Assembly: GCA_016191785.1 (NCBI GenBank)
Contig: JACPVJ010000079.1
Location: forward strand, 1-64,000
Reading direction: 5' to 3'
DNA: 64,000 bases
Origin: Myxococcales bacterium
GTDB taxonomy: Bacteria; Myxococcota_A; Polyangia; Polyangiales; Polyangiaceae
Positions 25,496-35,681 of this stretch are shown here, piece after piece. The notes beneath the pieces were generated by a model. The model did no database searches and was not told where the DNA came from. It saw only the letters and a list, made by a program, of their open reading frames with translations. The position numbers and the translations under genes were made by a program. Position 1 is the first letter of the stretch; every line of letters starts with the position of its first letter.

Positions 25496-27337
25496 ATGAC
25501 GTGGGCGACTTCGACCAATGAACAGCCGTCGGGGACCTCGGGCGCGGTGCGCTTCGTGGACGGCGCAGACCGAGCGGACCTCGAGGCGATGGCGACGCGC
25601 GCGGGCCTCTTGCTCGTGCCGATCGAGCCGCCGCGACCTGCGCTCCGCGGGCGCCTGGCGCTCTTGATCGAGTCCGCGGTCGAGGAACAGCTCGAGCGAA
25701 AGGGCGCGCCCCCGCCCGGCGTCGGCGCCTCGAGCGACCTGGATGCCTCGCTCAGCGATCAGCTCTATCGCGCGCGCCTGGTCGGCAACTCGGGGCTCGC
25801 GATTTCGCTCTACAGCCTGGAGGGCATCGCCAACCTGGCCGGGGCCGCCGATGCCGAGGACAGCGCCGTCTTGCGCTGGTGGCTCGCGGCGACGCGCGAG
25901 CGCCCCGTGCACCTGTACCTGGCCGCCGGTGATCGCGGAGTGGGCGTCTACGGCGAGCCGGTCGCGCTCGCGTCGTTGCTCTCCGACGGGGCCGCCACCG
26001 TCGAGCCGATGAGCTCGCCGAACGCGGCGCCCGAGGTCCGACAGAGCTCAGAGACGATGGACCTGTCGGAAATTCCACCCGCGGTGGCCGAGACCGCGTC
26101 CCACATCGTGGTGCGCGACGACTGCGACCCGACCCCGTCGCCGAACCCGGTGACCTGCGAGCCCGCGAACGACGCGGAAGCGCTGATGCAAGCCATGGCG
26201 GCCATCTTCGCCGACGAGGCGACCCCGTCCGAGTCGCTGCCCAGCGTCGAGGCGGCAGAGTCCGAGCGGGTCGAGACGGCGCTCTCGTTCGACTCCGACG
26301 CGGAAGCGGCCGCGGCCCCGTCGATGGCGCCGCCCGCGGTCGAGCCCTTCTGCTCGCCGCCAACGCCCGAGGTCGTCGAAGCCGTCGCCGACCCCGAGCC
26401 CGAGCCGGCCGACACGTCGTTGCACGCCAAGACGGTGCCGCCGAGCGAGGCGGTGACCCTCGACCCGCCCGCCCGGAAGACCCATCCGCCGCTCGCACCG
26501 AACGCCGCGAGCGAATGGCGTCGCTGGGTCGGCGAGCTGGAGAGCACGCGTGGCCCGAAGCCGCTGGCGGTGATCGAGCGCACGTTCGTCTCCGCCTACG
26601 TCCCGCTGAGCGATGCGCTGGCCCGCGGGCTCGCGGGCGAAGAGGCCGAGCCGGTGGCCAGCGCCTGGGCGAAGAGCTTCACCAAGAGCTACAGCGAGGC
26701 CTTCGACGCCCTCCGGGTGCGCGGCAAGCGCCCCACCATGGTGCTCGACGTGCCCGATCTGGCGCTCCGCATCGGACGCTTGCACGGCGCGCGCTCGGCC
26801 CAGCTGGTGATGGTCGACGGCATGCGATTCGACCTGGGCGTGCGGGTGAACGAGCGCCTGAAGTCGCTCCTCGGCCAGCGCGCCGCGCTCACCGAGCGTC
26901 TGCTGCTCTGGTCCGCGCTGCCGACGACCACCGCCATGCAGCTCGAGCTGATCGGGCGAGGAGCCCAGGGTCTGAAGGAAGTGACCGAGCAGACCGACAG
27001 CGAGATCCCCGTCGCCCGCGGGCGCTCCGCAGCCACTCTGCGCCGCATCCGCGCGGGGCAGCGCGAGGTGTTGAAGCTGGACCTCGTCGAGAGCGCCATG
27101 AGCGTGCCCGGGGGCCCCCTCGCCGAGCGGCTCGACGATCTCGCCGACGAGACGGCCGAGGCGCTGGCAGCACACCTCTTGCGCCTGCCGCCCCGCACGC
27201 TGGCGGTGGTGTTCGGCGATCACGGCTTCACCGTGGATCAGGTGGGCGGCGGAACGAGCGCCGGCCACTCCGGGGGCGCGTCGCCGGAAGAGGTGCTCGT
27301 CCCGGCCTTCGCCTGGCTCGTGGGCGCGGTGCACTGA
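25496..27337 (+). CDS. PglZ-domain/alkaline-phosphatase-superfamily-like protein
   Basis: 613 residues. The N-terminal ~175 residues form an unassigned domain. An acidic, Ala/Pro-rich linker (about 176-335) follows. The C-terminal part has PglZ-like marks: LVMVDGMRFDLG (metal-binding Asp), SALPTTTAMQ (Thr nucleophile region), VVFGDHGF (Asp-His metal site) and GGASPEEVLVP. PglZ proteins occur in BREX defence and in two-component-linked regulators; no BREX genes are nearby, so this is an orphan. Its substrate is unknown. Confidence 0.7.
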   Translation: MTWATSTNEQPSGTSGAVRFVDGADRADLEAMATRAGLLLVPIEPPRPALRGRLALLIESAVEEQLERKGAPPPGVGASSDLDASLSDQLYRARLVGNSGLAISLYSLEGIANLAGAADAEDSAVLRWWLAATRERPVHLYLAAGDRGVGVYGEPVALASLLSDGAATVEPMSSPNAAPEVRQSSETMDLSEIPPAVAETASHIVVRDDCDPTPSPNPVTCEPANDAEALMQAMAAIFADEATPSESLPSVEAAESERVETALSFDSDAEAAAAPSMAPPAVEPFCSPPTPEVVEAVADPEPEPADTSLHAKTVPPSEAVTLDPPARKTHPPLAPNAASEWRRWVGELESTRGPKPLAVIERTFVSAYVPLSDALARGLAGEEAEPVASAWAKSFTKSYSEAFDALRVRGKRPTMVLDVPDLALRIGRLHGARSAQLVMVDGMRFDLGVRVNERLKSLLGQRAALTERLLLWSALPTTTAMQLELIGRGAQGLKEVTEQTDSEIPVARGRSAATLRRIRAGQREVLKLDLVESAMSVPGGPLAERLDDLADETAEALAAHLLRLPPRTLAVVFGDHGFTVDQVGGGTSAGHSGGASPEEVLVPAFAWLVGAVH

Positions 27338-27406
27338 ACCCGGTCTTTTGCCGGCCCTCGGCCGCGGCAAATGACGGCGCGCCGGCGGCGTTGTAGCTGA
27401 GAGCGC

Positions 27407-29035
27407 ATGACCATGGTCCACGGCGGGCGCCTCGTCGCCCAAGCGCTCAAGCGGCACGGCATCGATCACGTCTTCACGCTCTGCGGCGGCCACATTCAGG
27501 CCATCTACGATGGCTGCCTGGACGAGGGGATCCGCGTGGTCGACACCCGTCACGAGCAAACCTCGGGGCACTGTGCCGACGGCTACGCCCGGGTCACGGG
27601 CAAGCCCGGAGTGTGTCTGGTCACGGCGGGGCCCGGGATCACCGACGTGGTGACCGCGGTGGCCAACGCGCAGCGCGCCGGCGTCCCGATGATCTGCATC
27701 GGCGGGGCGGGCCCCAAGGCGCTGTGCGACATGGGGTCGCTGCAGGACATGGATTCGGTCACGCTGATGCGGCCGATCTCCAAGTGGAGCGTGCAGATCC
27801 CCGAGATCCGCCGGGTGAAAGAGTACATCGACAGCGCGTTCCGCATCGCGCAGTCGAACCTGCCCGGTCCGGTCTACCTCGAGATGCCCCTCGACCTCTT
27901 GATGAACTGGCACGAGGACGAGGACCCGATCACGGCCCCCATGGCGCCGCCGCGTCCGAGCGGCGACCCAAGCAGCATCGAGCGGGCCGCCGCCCTCTTG
28001 AAGCAGGCCGAGCGCCCCAGCTTCATCATCGGCGCGCAGCTGCGCTGGTCAGCGGACCGCGAGATCGTGCGGCGCTTCGCGGACCAGGTGCGAGCCCCGT
28101 TCTTTCTGAACGGCATGGCGCGCGGCGCCCTGCCCTATGCCCACGAGTGCTCGTTCACGCGCTCGCGCAAGCAGGCCCTGGCCGAGAGCGACGTGATCTT
28201 CGTGTTCGGCACGCCCTTCGACTTCCGGGTCGACTACGGCCGCCCCGGCACCTGGAACCCCGCGGCGAAGATCGTGCAGGTCGATCTGGACGGCGCCGAG
28301 CTCGGGCGCAACCGCTCGATCGACGTCGGGATCCACGGCGACAGCGGGCTGGTGCTGCAGCAGCTGCTCGACGCGGTGGGAAAGAAAGAGGCTCCGAGCT
28401 GGCTGAGCAGCCTCCGCTCGGCCGAGGACAAGCGGCGCGGGAAGATGAAGGCAGAGATCGAGAGCGACGCCGATCCGCCGAACCCGCTCCGGGTCTGCCA
28501 CGAGGTGGGCAAGCGTCTGGGCAAGCGCGACATCGTGATCGGCGACGGCGGCGACTTCGTCGCGACGGCGGCCTACGTGATCCCGCTCGAGTGGCCGCAG
28601 CTTTGGATGGACCCGGGGCCGCTCGGTACGCTGGGCATCGGACCGGGCTACGCCATGGCCGCGGCCCTGGCACGCCCCGACGCCCGCACCGTGATCATGT
28701 ACGGGGACGGTTCGTTCGGGCTCAACGGGATGGAGTTCGAGGCCATGGCTCGGCAGAAGCTGCCGGTCGTCGCGGTGATCGGCAACGACGCCAGCTGGAC
28801 CCAGATCCGGCGCGGCCAGGTGGCGATGTACGGCGAAGAGCGGGCGATCGCCACCAAGCTCGAATACACCCGCTACGACCAGGTGGTCGAAGCGCTGGGC
28901 GGCAAGGGGTTCTGGGTCGAGCGCACGGCCGACCTGGGCCCCGCCCTCGACGCGGCCTTCGCCGCCGGCGTGCCCGCGTGCGTGAACGTGAAGATCGCCG
29001 GCAGCGACTTCCGCAAAGACGCGATCAGCGTGTGA
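27407..29035 (+). CDS. thiamine-diphosphate enzyme of the acetolactate synthase/2-hydroxyacyl-CoA lyase family
   Basis: 542 residues in three TPP-enzyme domains: Pyr domain with the catalytic Glu in RHEQTSGHCADGYAR near residue 48, a central domain, and the PP domain with GDGSFGLNGMEFEAMARQ and the Asn of VIGNDASW binding Mg-ThDP. No FAD-loop or CoA signature fixes the substrate. The start follows ATGACG-N17-TAGCTG by 7 nt. It is monocistronic and overlaps the convergent lipoprotein gene by 11 bp. Confidence 0.88.
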   Translation: MTMVHGGRLVAQALKRHGIDHVFTLCGGHIQAIYDGCLDEGIRVVDTRHEQTSGHCADGYARVTGKPGVCLVTAGPGITDVVTAVANAQRAGVPMICIGGAGPKALCDMGSLQDMDSVTLMRPISKWSVQIPEIRRVKEYIDSAFRIAQSNLPGPVYLEMPLDLLMNWHEDEDPITAPMAPPRPSGDPSSIERAAALLKQAERPSFIIGAQLRWSADREIVRRFADQVRAPFFLNGMARGALPYAHECSFTRSRKQALAESDVIFVFGTPFDFRVDYGRPGTWNPAAKIVQVDLDGAELGRNRSIDVGIHGDSGLVLQQLLDAVGKKEAPSWLSSLRSAEDKRRGKMKAEIESDADPPNPLRVCHEVGKRLGKRDIVIGDGGDFVATAAYVIPLEWPQLWMDPGPLGTLGIGPGYAMAAALARPDARTVIMYGDGSFGLNGMEFEAMARQKLPVVAVIGNDASWTQIRRGQVAMYGEERAIATKLEYTRYDQVVEALGGKGFWVERTADLGPALDAAFAAGVPACVNVKIAGSDFRKDAISV

Positions 29036-29822
29036 CCAGCTCCGCGTCGAACCGATTGCCCCCGAACTGCTCCACTGGCTCGTAGAGCGGCGGCGCGAGG
29101 TCGTACACGCCGGCGGCGTAGCCTGGGTTTCCGAGGTCGGACCAACGGAACGCATGGTGCAGGTTCACGCCGAACGACAGCGTGCCAGTGACCGCCCCGG
29201 GCACCTGCAGGTCGACGGGGAAGTACACCGCCCACTGCCCGCTCTCGTCGAAGGCCTCGGCCTCTGCCGTGGTCGAATGCTCGGCGACCGGGGCGACGCC
29301 GTCCCACGAACGGTCCGCGCCGGCCCCCACGAACACGTGGCGATACTGCCCCTGCTCGAGGCTCTGGCCGTCCACCTCGGCTGCCTCGCTGGTCGCCATC
29401 AGAACCCGCAACCTCCCGGGCGTCGTGGTCGGACCCTCGTGGAGCGAGGCGTCGATCTCGAAGCGCGACCAGTCTTGCACGAGGCGCGCCTTCACGTAGT
29501 GACCCGCGCGAACCTGTGCGGGGGCCAGGGTCGCGAGGGTCGTGGGCTCGGTCGCGCTGTAGCTCACGCTCAGATTGCCCGGTGAGGCGTCCGAGAGCGA
29601 CCACACCCCGCCGGCATCGTCGAACAGCTCGAGCTTGCGCACGCCGGCGCTGACCGCCTGGGCGGTCTGCCCGGACAGGGTGTCTTGGTGCGCGTAGGCG
29701 TCGTATTGTCCGCCCAACGTCACGCGGAGGTCCGTCGCGGCGCCGCTCGACGCCCCGTCCGAGCTGCCACAGGCGGCGGCGGAGAGAGCGAGGGCAACGG
29801 TGGCGAAAAAGCGATTCGACAT
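29025..29822 (-). CDS. putative lipoprotein of unknown function
   Basis: 265 residues. The signal peptide ends in LSAAACGSS (lipobox). The mature part is beta-rich, with paired passages on 'VRAGHYVKARLVQDWSRFEIDASLHEG' style ligand-binding strands and a conserved-looking core ending HHAFRWSDLGNPGYAAGVYD. It resembles DUF4382-like beta proteins only loosely. The upstream 140 bases show no clear -10 or Shine-Dalgarno sequence. Confidence 0.65.
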   Translation of the reverse strand: MSNRFFATVALALSAAACGSSDGASSGAATDLRVTLGGQYDAYAHQDTLSGQTAQAVSAGVRKLELFDDAGGVWSLSDASPGNLSVSYSATEPTTLATLAPAQVRAGHYVKARLVQDWSRFEIDASLHEGPTTTPGRLRVLMATSEAAEVDGQSLEQGQYRHVFVGAGADRSWDGVAPVAEHSTTAEAEAFDESGQWAVYFPVDLQVPGAVTGTLSFGVNLHHAFRWSDLGNPGYAAGVYDLAPPLYEPVEQFGGNRFDAELVTR

Positions 29823-29963
29823 GAGCGCTGGCGGAGAGCAGGGACCGTGCCATGCGTGATCTTGCGCCTCGCTGCAGTCCCCGCTCGAAAGCGTGATCTT
29901 CGGTTCTCGGACCGCGCGTGCCCGCGGTTCACGGGGCGATTCCCGCAGAAAACGCCAGCTTCG

Positions 29964-29992
29964 TTGCACGCGTGCGCAATCGCGGCTACGGT
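29964..29992 (+). promoter_or_regulatory. candidate promoter of the RRM gene
   Basis: TTGCAC (29964-29969), 17-bp spacer, TACGGT (29987-29992). It predicts a leader of about 185 nt, unusually long for this window. Confidence 0.5.
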
Positions 29993-30036
29993 CCGCGCCG
30001 TCACAGCGTTTTCGGTACCGCCTGCCTGCCTCTCGT

Positions 30037-30112
30037 CCCTGAGATCGCGGAAAGTCGATTCCCCGACAGCGATCCTGTGGTGGCAGCGACCGCTGCCTCC
30101 GGCGTCTCAGGG
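30037..30112 (+). promoter_or_regulatory. structured 5' leader of the RRM gene
   Basis: CCCTGAGA (30037-30044) pairs with TCTCAGGG (30105-30112). Inside, TCGC/GCGA (30045-30048, 30069-30072) continues into GTCG/CGAC (30054-30057, 30064-30067), and GGCAGC/GCTGCC (30082-30087, 30092-30097) forms a second arm: a three-way junction. A Shine-Dalgarno-like GAGGAC lies just before the ATG. Long folded leaders are common on cold-shock and RNA-binding protein mRNAs. Confidence 0.6.
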
Positions 30113-30184
30113 TGCGGTTTTCCTGGTTCGCCGGCCACGAGCGCAACCACGCGCGAAAAAAACCGCGAATCAGAGGACAAGCAG

Positions 30185-30514
30185 ATGAGCAACCGACTTT
30201 ACGTAGGCAATTTGGCATTTCACACCACCGAGGACGTCCTCCAGAACGCGTTCGCCAAGTGCGGCACCGTCACCGAGGCCAAGCTGATCATCGACCGGGA
30301 AACCGGCCGGTCGCGCGGCTTCGCGTTCGTGACCATGGGGTCCTCGGACGACGCCCAGCGCGCCATCGCAGAGCTGAATGGCGCCGATCTCGACGGTCGC
30401 GCCCTGAAGGTGAACGAGGCCGAAGAGCGCCGCCCGAAGAGCGGCGGCGGCGGCGGCCGTTCGTTCGGCGGTGGCGGCGGCGGGGGCGGGCGAGGCGGCT
30501 GGGGCCGTTCCTGA
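30185..30514 (+). CDS. RRM-type RNA-binding protein
   Basis: 109 residues. A single RNA recognition motif: RNP2 LYVGNL at residues 5-10 and RNP1 RGFAFVTM near 44-51, followed by a Gly/Arg-rich tail (GGGGGRSFGGGGGGGGRGG). This is the layout of bacterial and cyanobacterial Rbp proteins induced by cold. It binds single-stranded RNA in the cytoplasm. The structured leader suggests post-transcriptional control. Its stop overlaps the next start (TGATG). Confidence 0.93.
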   Translation: MSNRLYVGNLAFHTTEDVLQNAFAKCGTVTEAKLIIDRETGRSRGFAFVTMGSSDDAQRAIAELNGADLDGRALKVNEAEERRPKSGGGGGRSFGGGGGGGGRGGWGRS

Positions 30515-30846
30515 TGACCGAACCCCGCGATCGCGGCGGCGCGGCGAGCGCTGCGCCGCCGCCCGCGGACCCCGATGGGCCAAGGCTGCGCGATGCCGTC
30601 GATCGAGAGGTCGACGCCATCGGGCGGGCTTGGGCCGACAGCGCCATTGCCACGTTTCGAAGCGAAGGACGCTCGATCACCGGCGGTTGGCCTGGGACCA
30701 TGAGTGAGGCCCGTGCCCGGGTGAGCGGGTGCGGTCGTGGCGCGAGTCGGCGAGCAGAGCCGGATCGCGAAGCCTTGGCGCGGCGCGCCTACGTGGTCGC
30801 TAAGGCCACGTGGCTCCGGCGGACCGCGCCGGACGGCGACGATTGA
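30514..30846 (+). CDS. small protein coupled to the RRM gene
   Basis: 110 residues, charged, with no membrane segment. The start ATG overlaps the RRM stop (TGATG), so it is probably translated by re-initiation. The centre, EGRSITGGWPGTMSEARARV, looks conserved in style (a GGWPGT turn), and the end is rich in Arg/Ala. I do not recognise the family. Coupling suggests a role with the RNA-binding protein. Confidence 0.6.
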   Translation: MTEPRDRGGAASAAPPPADPDGPRLRDAVDREVDAIGRAWADSAIATFRSEGRSITGGWPGTMSEARARVSGCGRGASRRAEPDREALARRAYVVAKATWLRRTAPDGDD

Positions 30847-30860
30847 AGACGGAGGCAGCG

Positions 30861-31055
30861 ATGGCTGGAAACCCGAGCGCAAAGAAGCGGCAGAAGGAAG
30901 CCGCACGACGCGAGCACCAGAAAGACAAGGCAGAGCGACGAGAGCAGCGCAAGGCCGAGAAGGGCCCCCGCGCGGACTCGAACGGCGAGGACCCAGACTT
31001 GGCCGGCATCATCCCGGGACCGCAGCCGCTGCCGCCGACGGACGAGCCCGCCTGA
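30861..31055 (+). CDS. small highly basic protein
   Basis: 64 residues. GGAGG ten bases before ATG 30861 is a good ribosome site. The first ~40 residues are nearly all Lys/Arg/Glu/Gln/Ala (AKKRQKEAARREHQKDKAE), predicted one long charged helix. The tail is acidic then Pro-rich (GIIPGPQPLPPTDEP). It may bind nucleic acid or the ribosome. It follows the RRM gene and its coupled neighbour by 14 bases, so it is probably part of the same transcript. Confidence 0.65.
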   Translation: MAGNPSAKKRQKEAARREHQKDKAERREQRKAEKGPRADSNGEDPDLAGIIPGPQPLPPTDEPA

Positions 31056-31058
31056 GGC

Positions 31059-32441
<1,383 letters not shown>

Positions 32442-32489
32442 GGCCGGGAAAGGACCTCCGCGCCCAGCGCGCGTCAAGTCCGCGTGAGA

Positions 32490-33653
32490 TCATTGCACGA
32501 GCGTCAGCTCGAGCATCACGTCGACCTCGTCGGTTCCGCGCACCACTCGGACCTTGACTTGGTGACCCGGCTTGCGCCCGTCGAGCGCATTGTACAGGTC
32601 GTCGTAGCTCTTGACCCGCGCGTCGCCGACCTTGACGATCACGTCGCCCAGAGCGATGCCCTCTTCGGTCTGCTTGAGCCCGCGAAGTCCGGCCTTCTCG
32701 GCCGGCGTGCCCGGAAGGACCTCGAGCACGACCACTCCCGCGATGCGATACTGGCGCTCGAGCCGCTGCATGGGGTCGATGCGGATGCCAAATCCCACTT
32801 GATCTACCCTGCCTTTCGCCAAAAGCTCCGGCACGATGCGCCGGATGGTCTCGACCGGGACCGCGAAGCCGATGCCGGCCCACGCCCCGCTCTTCGAGAA
32901 GATCATCGTGTTCATCCCGATCAGGAAGCCTCGGCTGTCGAGCAGCGGCCCCCCCGAGTTCCCCGGGTTGATGGCGGCGTCGGTCTGGATCATGTCCCGG
33001 ATGCTGACCCCCCCGGCGCCGTCCACCGTGCGCCCGAGGGCGCTCACCACGCCGGTGGTCAGCGTGTGATCGAGCCCAAAGGGGTTGCCGATGGCGATGA
33101 CCTTCTGCCCCACGTCGAGCCGGTCGGCGGGCGGCGGGAGCGTGATGGCGCGCAGCACGTCCCGAGGCGCGTCGATCTTGAGCACCGAGATGTCCTTGCG
33201 CGGCTCGCTTCCGACGATCTTCGCGGGGTAGGCCTTCTGGTTCTGTAGAGTGACCGTCAGCGCGCGGGCGTCGCGCACGACGTGGAAGTTCGTCACCACG
33301 TGGCCCTTGTCGTCCCACAAGAACCCGGTACCAGCCCCCGAAGGCACCTCCATCGCCTTGCCCTGGAGCCAGTCGACGACCACCTGCTTCTGTGTGACGA
33401 ACACCACGCTCGGCGCCGCGCGCTGGAAGACCTCGATGGTATTGCGCTCGTCCTCGATCTTCCCCTCTTTCGACACCGGCGTCACGGGGGGCGGCACGCC
33501 CAGGGTGAGCGGGGCCTTCCCGCTCGCACTGGCGCTGGGCAGCGGCTGAGCCGACCCGACCGGCGGTCGCGCGGGCTCGCGATGACACGCGCCGAGCACT
33601 CCGAGTGCGAGCACGAGCGACAAGACGACGAACGACCGCGTCACCACCGTCAC
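32490..33653 (-). CDS. HtrA/Deg-type periplasmic serine protease, lipoprotein
   Basis: 387 residues. The signal peptide ends in LGVLGACH (lipobox). The trypsin-like domain keeps His (NFHVV), Asp (DISVLKID) and Ser (GNSGGPLL). One PDZ domain occupies the C-terminal ~95 residues (GIRIDPMQRLERQ ...). It degrades misfolded envelope proteins. The GTG start overlaps the stop of the sigma54 activator gene (GTGA), so both are made from one mRNA, which hints at an envelope-stress circuit. Confidence 0.92.
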   Translation of the reverse strand: MTVVTRSFVVLSLVLALGVLGACHREPARPPVGSAQPLPSASASGKAPLTLGVPPPVTPVSKEGKIEDERNTIEVFQRAAPSVVFVTQKQVVVDWLQGKAMEVPSGAGTGFLWDDKGHVVTNFHVVRDARALTVTLQNQKAYPAKIVGSEPRKDISVLKIDAPRDVLRAITLPPPADRLDVGQKVIAIGNPFGLDHTLTTGVVSALGRTVDGAGGVSIRDMIQTDAAINPGNSGGPLLDSRGFLIGMNTMIFSKSGAWAGIGFAVPVETIRRIVPELLAKGRVDQVGFGIRIDPMQRLERQYRIAGVVVLEVLPGTPAEKAGLRGLKQTEEGIALGDVIVKVGDARVKSYDDLYNALDGRKPGHQVKVRVVRGTDEVDVMLELTLVQ

Positions 33654-35506
33654 TCCTTCTCGACCGAAGTGCCCCCGGCGCCGCTGGGCATCGGGTTCTG
33701 CTCCTTCTCGAGGTAACGAAAGATGGTGCGCGGGTCGACGCCCAGGTCCCGCGCGGTCTGGGTGCGATTGCCGTTGTTGCGCTCGAGCACCTCGAGCACG
33801 TAGCGCCGCTGGAAGTCTTCCTTCGCCTTCTCGAGGGGCACGATCGCCTCCATGGCCTCGGGCCCGAGGTCCATGTCTTCAGGTCCGAGCAACGACTTGT
33901 CGCAGAGCACGAGCGCCTTCTTGATGCGGTTTTCGAGCTGGCGGATGTTGCCCGGCCAGGTGTAGCGCTTGATCGCCGCCAAGGCCTGCGGCGAATAGCC
34001 GCGCACCGGGCTCTTGAGCTCGTCGGCGTACTTGCTGAGCAACGCCTTGGCGATGATGAAGATGTCGTCGGCGCGCTCGCGCAACGGCGGCAGCCAGATG
34101 TTCACCACGTTGAGCCGGTAGTAGAGGTCCTCGCGAAACTCCCCGGTCTTGATCATGTCTTCCAGGTTGCGATTGGTCGCGGCGATGATCCGGATGTCGC
34201 ACTTCTCGGGCCGACTGTCGCCGACGCGATAGACCACGCGCTCCTGAATCGCGCGCAACAGCTTGACCTGGAGCTGCAGCGTGAGCTCGCCCACCTCGTC
34301 CAAGAACAGCGTGCCGGCGTCGGCCTGCTGGAACTTGCCCGGTCGGCTGGCGATGGCCCCGGTGAAGGCGCCCTTCACGTGGCCGAACATCTCACTCTCC
34401 ATCAGGTTCTCGGGGATGGCTCCGCAGTTGACCGTGATGAAGGGGCCCTTCTCGCGGTTGCTGCGCCGGTGGAGCTCCCGCGCGATCAGCTCCTTCCCGG
34501 TGCCGGTCTCGCCGGTGATCATCACGCTGATGTCGGTGGCGGCGACCTTCTGCAGCTTGCGGAACACCTCCATCATGCTGGCGCAGCTGCCGATGATCTC
34601 GCCGAAGCGCTTGTCGTGCAGCTCGGTCTTCAGCTTCTCCTTGTCGGCCCGGAGCGCGCTCACCAGCATGGCGTTCTGCAAGATCAGCGAGGCTTGGGAG
34701 CCGAACACGTTCAAGAGGTCGAGCTGGGTGCGGTCGAACAGGTGCTTGATTTCGTCGTTACCGACGTAGAGCGCGCCGATCACCTCGCCCTGAGCCAAGA
34801 GCGGCACGCACATCACGCTCGAGAGCCGCAGGGCGATCACGCTCTCGCTCTTGCCGAAGGTGGTGTCGGTCAGCGCGTCACTGACGATCACCGGGCGCTT
34901 GGTCTCGATCACCTGGCTCACGATGCTGTCGCTGATCGCGCCGGTGGGATCCTGAATCGCCTCGCGCTGTACGTTCCTGCTGGCGCGCACCGTGGGATGC
35001 CGATCGCCCGACTCCCCGGGCTCGACCAAGAGCACGATGCCACGCGACGCCCCGGTCAGCTCGATCACGTCGTCGAGCAGCGTCTCGAGCAGGTCGTCCA
35101 CCGAGCGCGACGTCATGAGGCGCTCGCTGAACGCCTGCAGGCGCCGGAGCCCTCTGAGCTCGTTCGACGCCCCGCCGCCGGCGTCGTGGTCGTCGTCGAC
35201 GGGCGGCGCTGGAAGCTCGCTGAACATGCTGAAGCCCAGCTGCGCCCGCCCCAGCGTGACGCGATCGCCGTTGACCAACCTCGCGCGGCGCTTCTTCTTG
35301 CCGTTGATCAGGATCTCGGCGGTGCGATCGATCTCTTCGAGCTGGAAGTCCCGCCCGTCGAACACGATCTGAGCGTGGTGCTCCGCCGCACTCGGGTCCG
35401 GCAGCCGGACGTCGTTGTCGAGCGCTCGGCCGAGCGTCGTGACCGGCTTGTGGATGGGCGTGAGCACCGGCGCGCTGTCGGACGGGTAGTAGCGAACCAG
35501 AGCCAT
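33650..35506 (-). CDS. FHA-GAF-sigma54-dependent transcriptional activator
   Basis: 618 residues. The FHA domain (residues ~15-95: TTLGRALDNDVRLPDPSAAE) reads phospho-Thr; the GAF domain spans ~110-280; the AAA+ domain (~295-525) has Walker A GETGTGKE, the sigma54-contact loop GAFTGA and Walker B GTLFLDEVGE; the C-terminal Fis-type HTH is NRTQTARDLGVDPRTIFRYL. Such FHA activators are typically switched by Ser/Thr kinases in myxobacteria. ATG 35506 is preferred over GTG 35515 since TAGCCT ends 9 nt before it. Confidence 0.95.
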   Translation of the reverse strand: MALVRYYPSDSAPVLTPIHKPVTTLGRALDNDVRLPDPSAAEHHAQIVFDGRDFQLEEIDRTAEILINGKKKRRARLVNGDRVTLGRAQLGFSMFSELPAPPVDDDHDAGGGASNELRGLRRLQAFSERLMTSRSVDDLLETLLDDVIELTGASRGIVLLVEPGESGDRHPTVRASRNVQREAIQDPTGAISDSIVSQVIETKRPVIVSDALTDTTFGKSESVIALRLSSVMCVPLLAQGEVIGALYVGNDEIKHLFDRTQLDLLNVFGSQASLILQNAMLVSALRADKEKLKTELHDKRFGEIIGSCASMMEVFRKLQKVAATDISVMITGETGTGKELIARELHRRSNREKGPFITVNCGAIPENLMESEMFGHVKGAFTGAIASRPGKFQQADAGTLFLDEVGELTLQLQVKLLRAIQERVVYRVGDSRPEKCDIRIIAATNRNLEDMIKTGEFREDLYYRLNVVNIWLPPLRERADDIFIIAKALLSKYADELKSPVRGYSPQALAAIKRYTWPGNIRQLENRIKKALVLCDKSLLGPEDMDLGPEAMEAIVPLEKAKEDFQRRYVLEVLERNNGNRTQTARDLGVDPRTIFRYLEKEQNPMPSGAGGTSVEKE

Positions 35507-35681
35507 TTGCCGCACAGGCTAGCACTACTGTCGAAGACCTTGGCACGAGCAGATCGCGACCGGCGAGCGAGAGGCTCGTTCCACGAGAATTCCGGCGACG
35601 GCAGTGCGCCCCGGCAACAGACGCCCTCTGTCGCGAGGCTCGGGCCCCACCCCGGGCAGGCGGGTCTCGCGCTCGCGCCGG

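Noticed and set aside
25496..27337. Part of a BREX defence island
   Set aside because: No BrxA/B/C, PglX or BrxL genes on either side; neighbours are metabolic.
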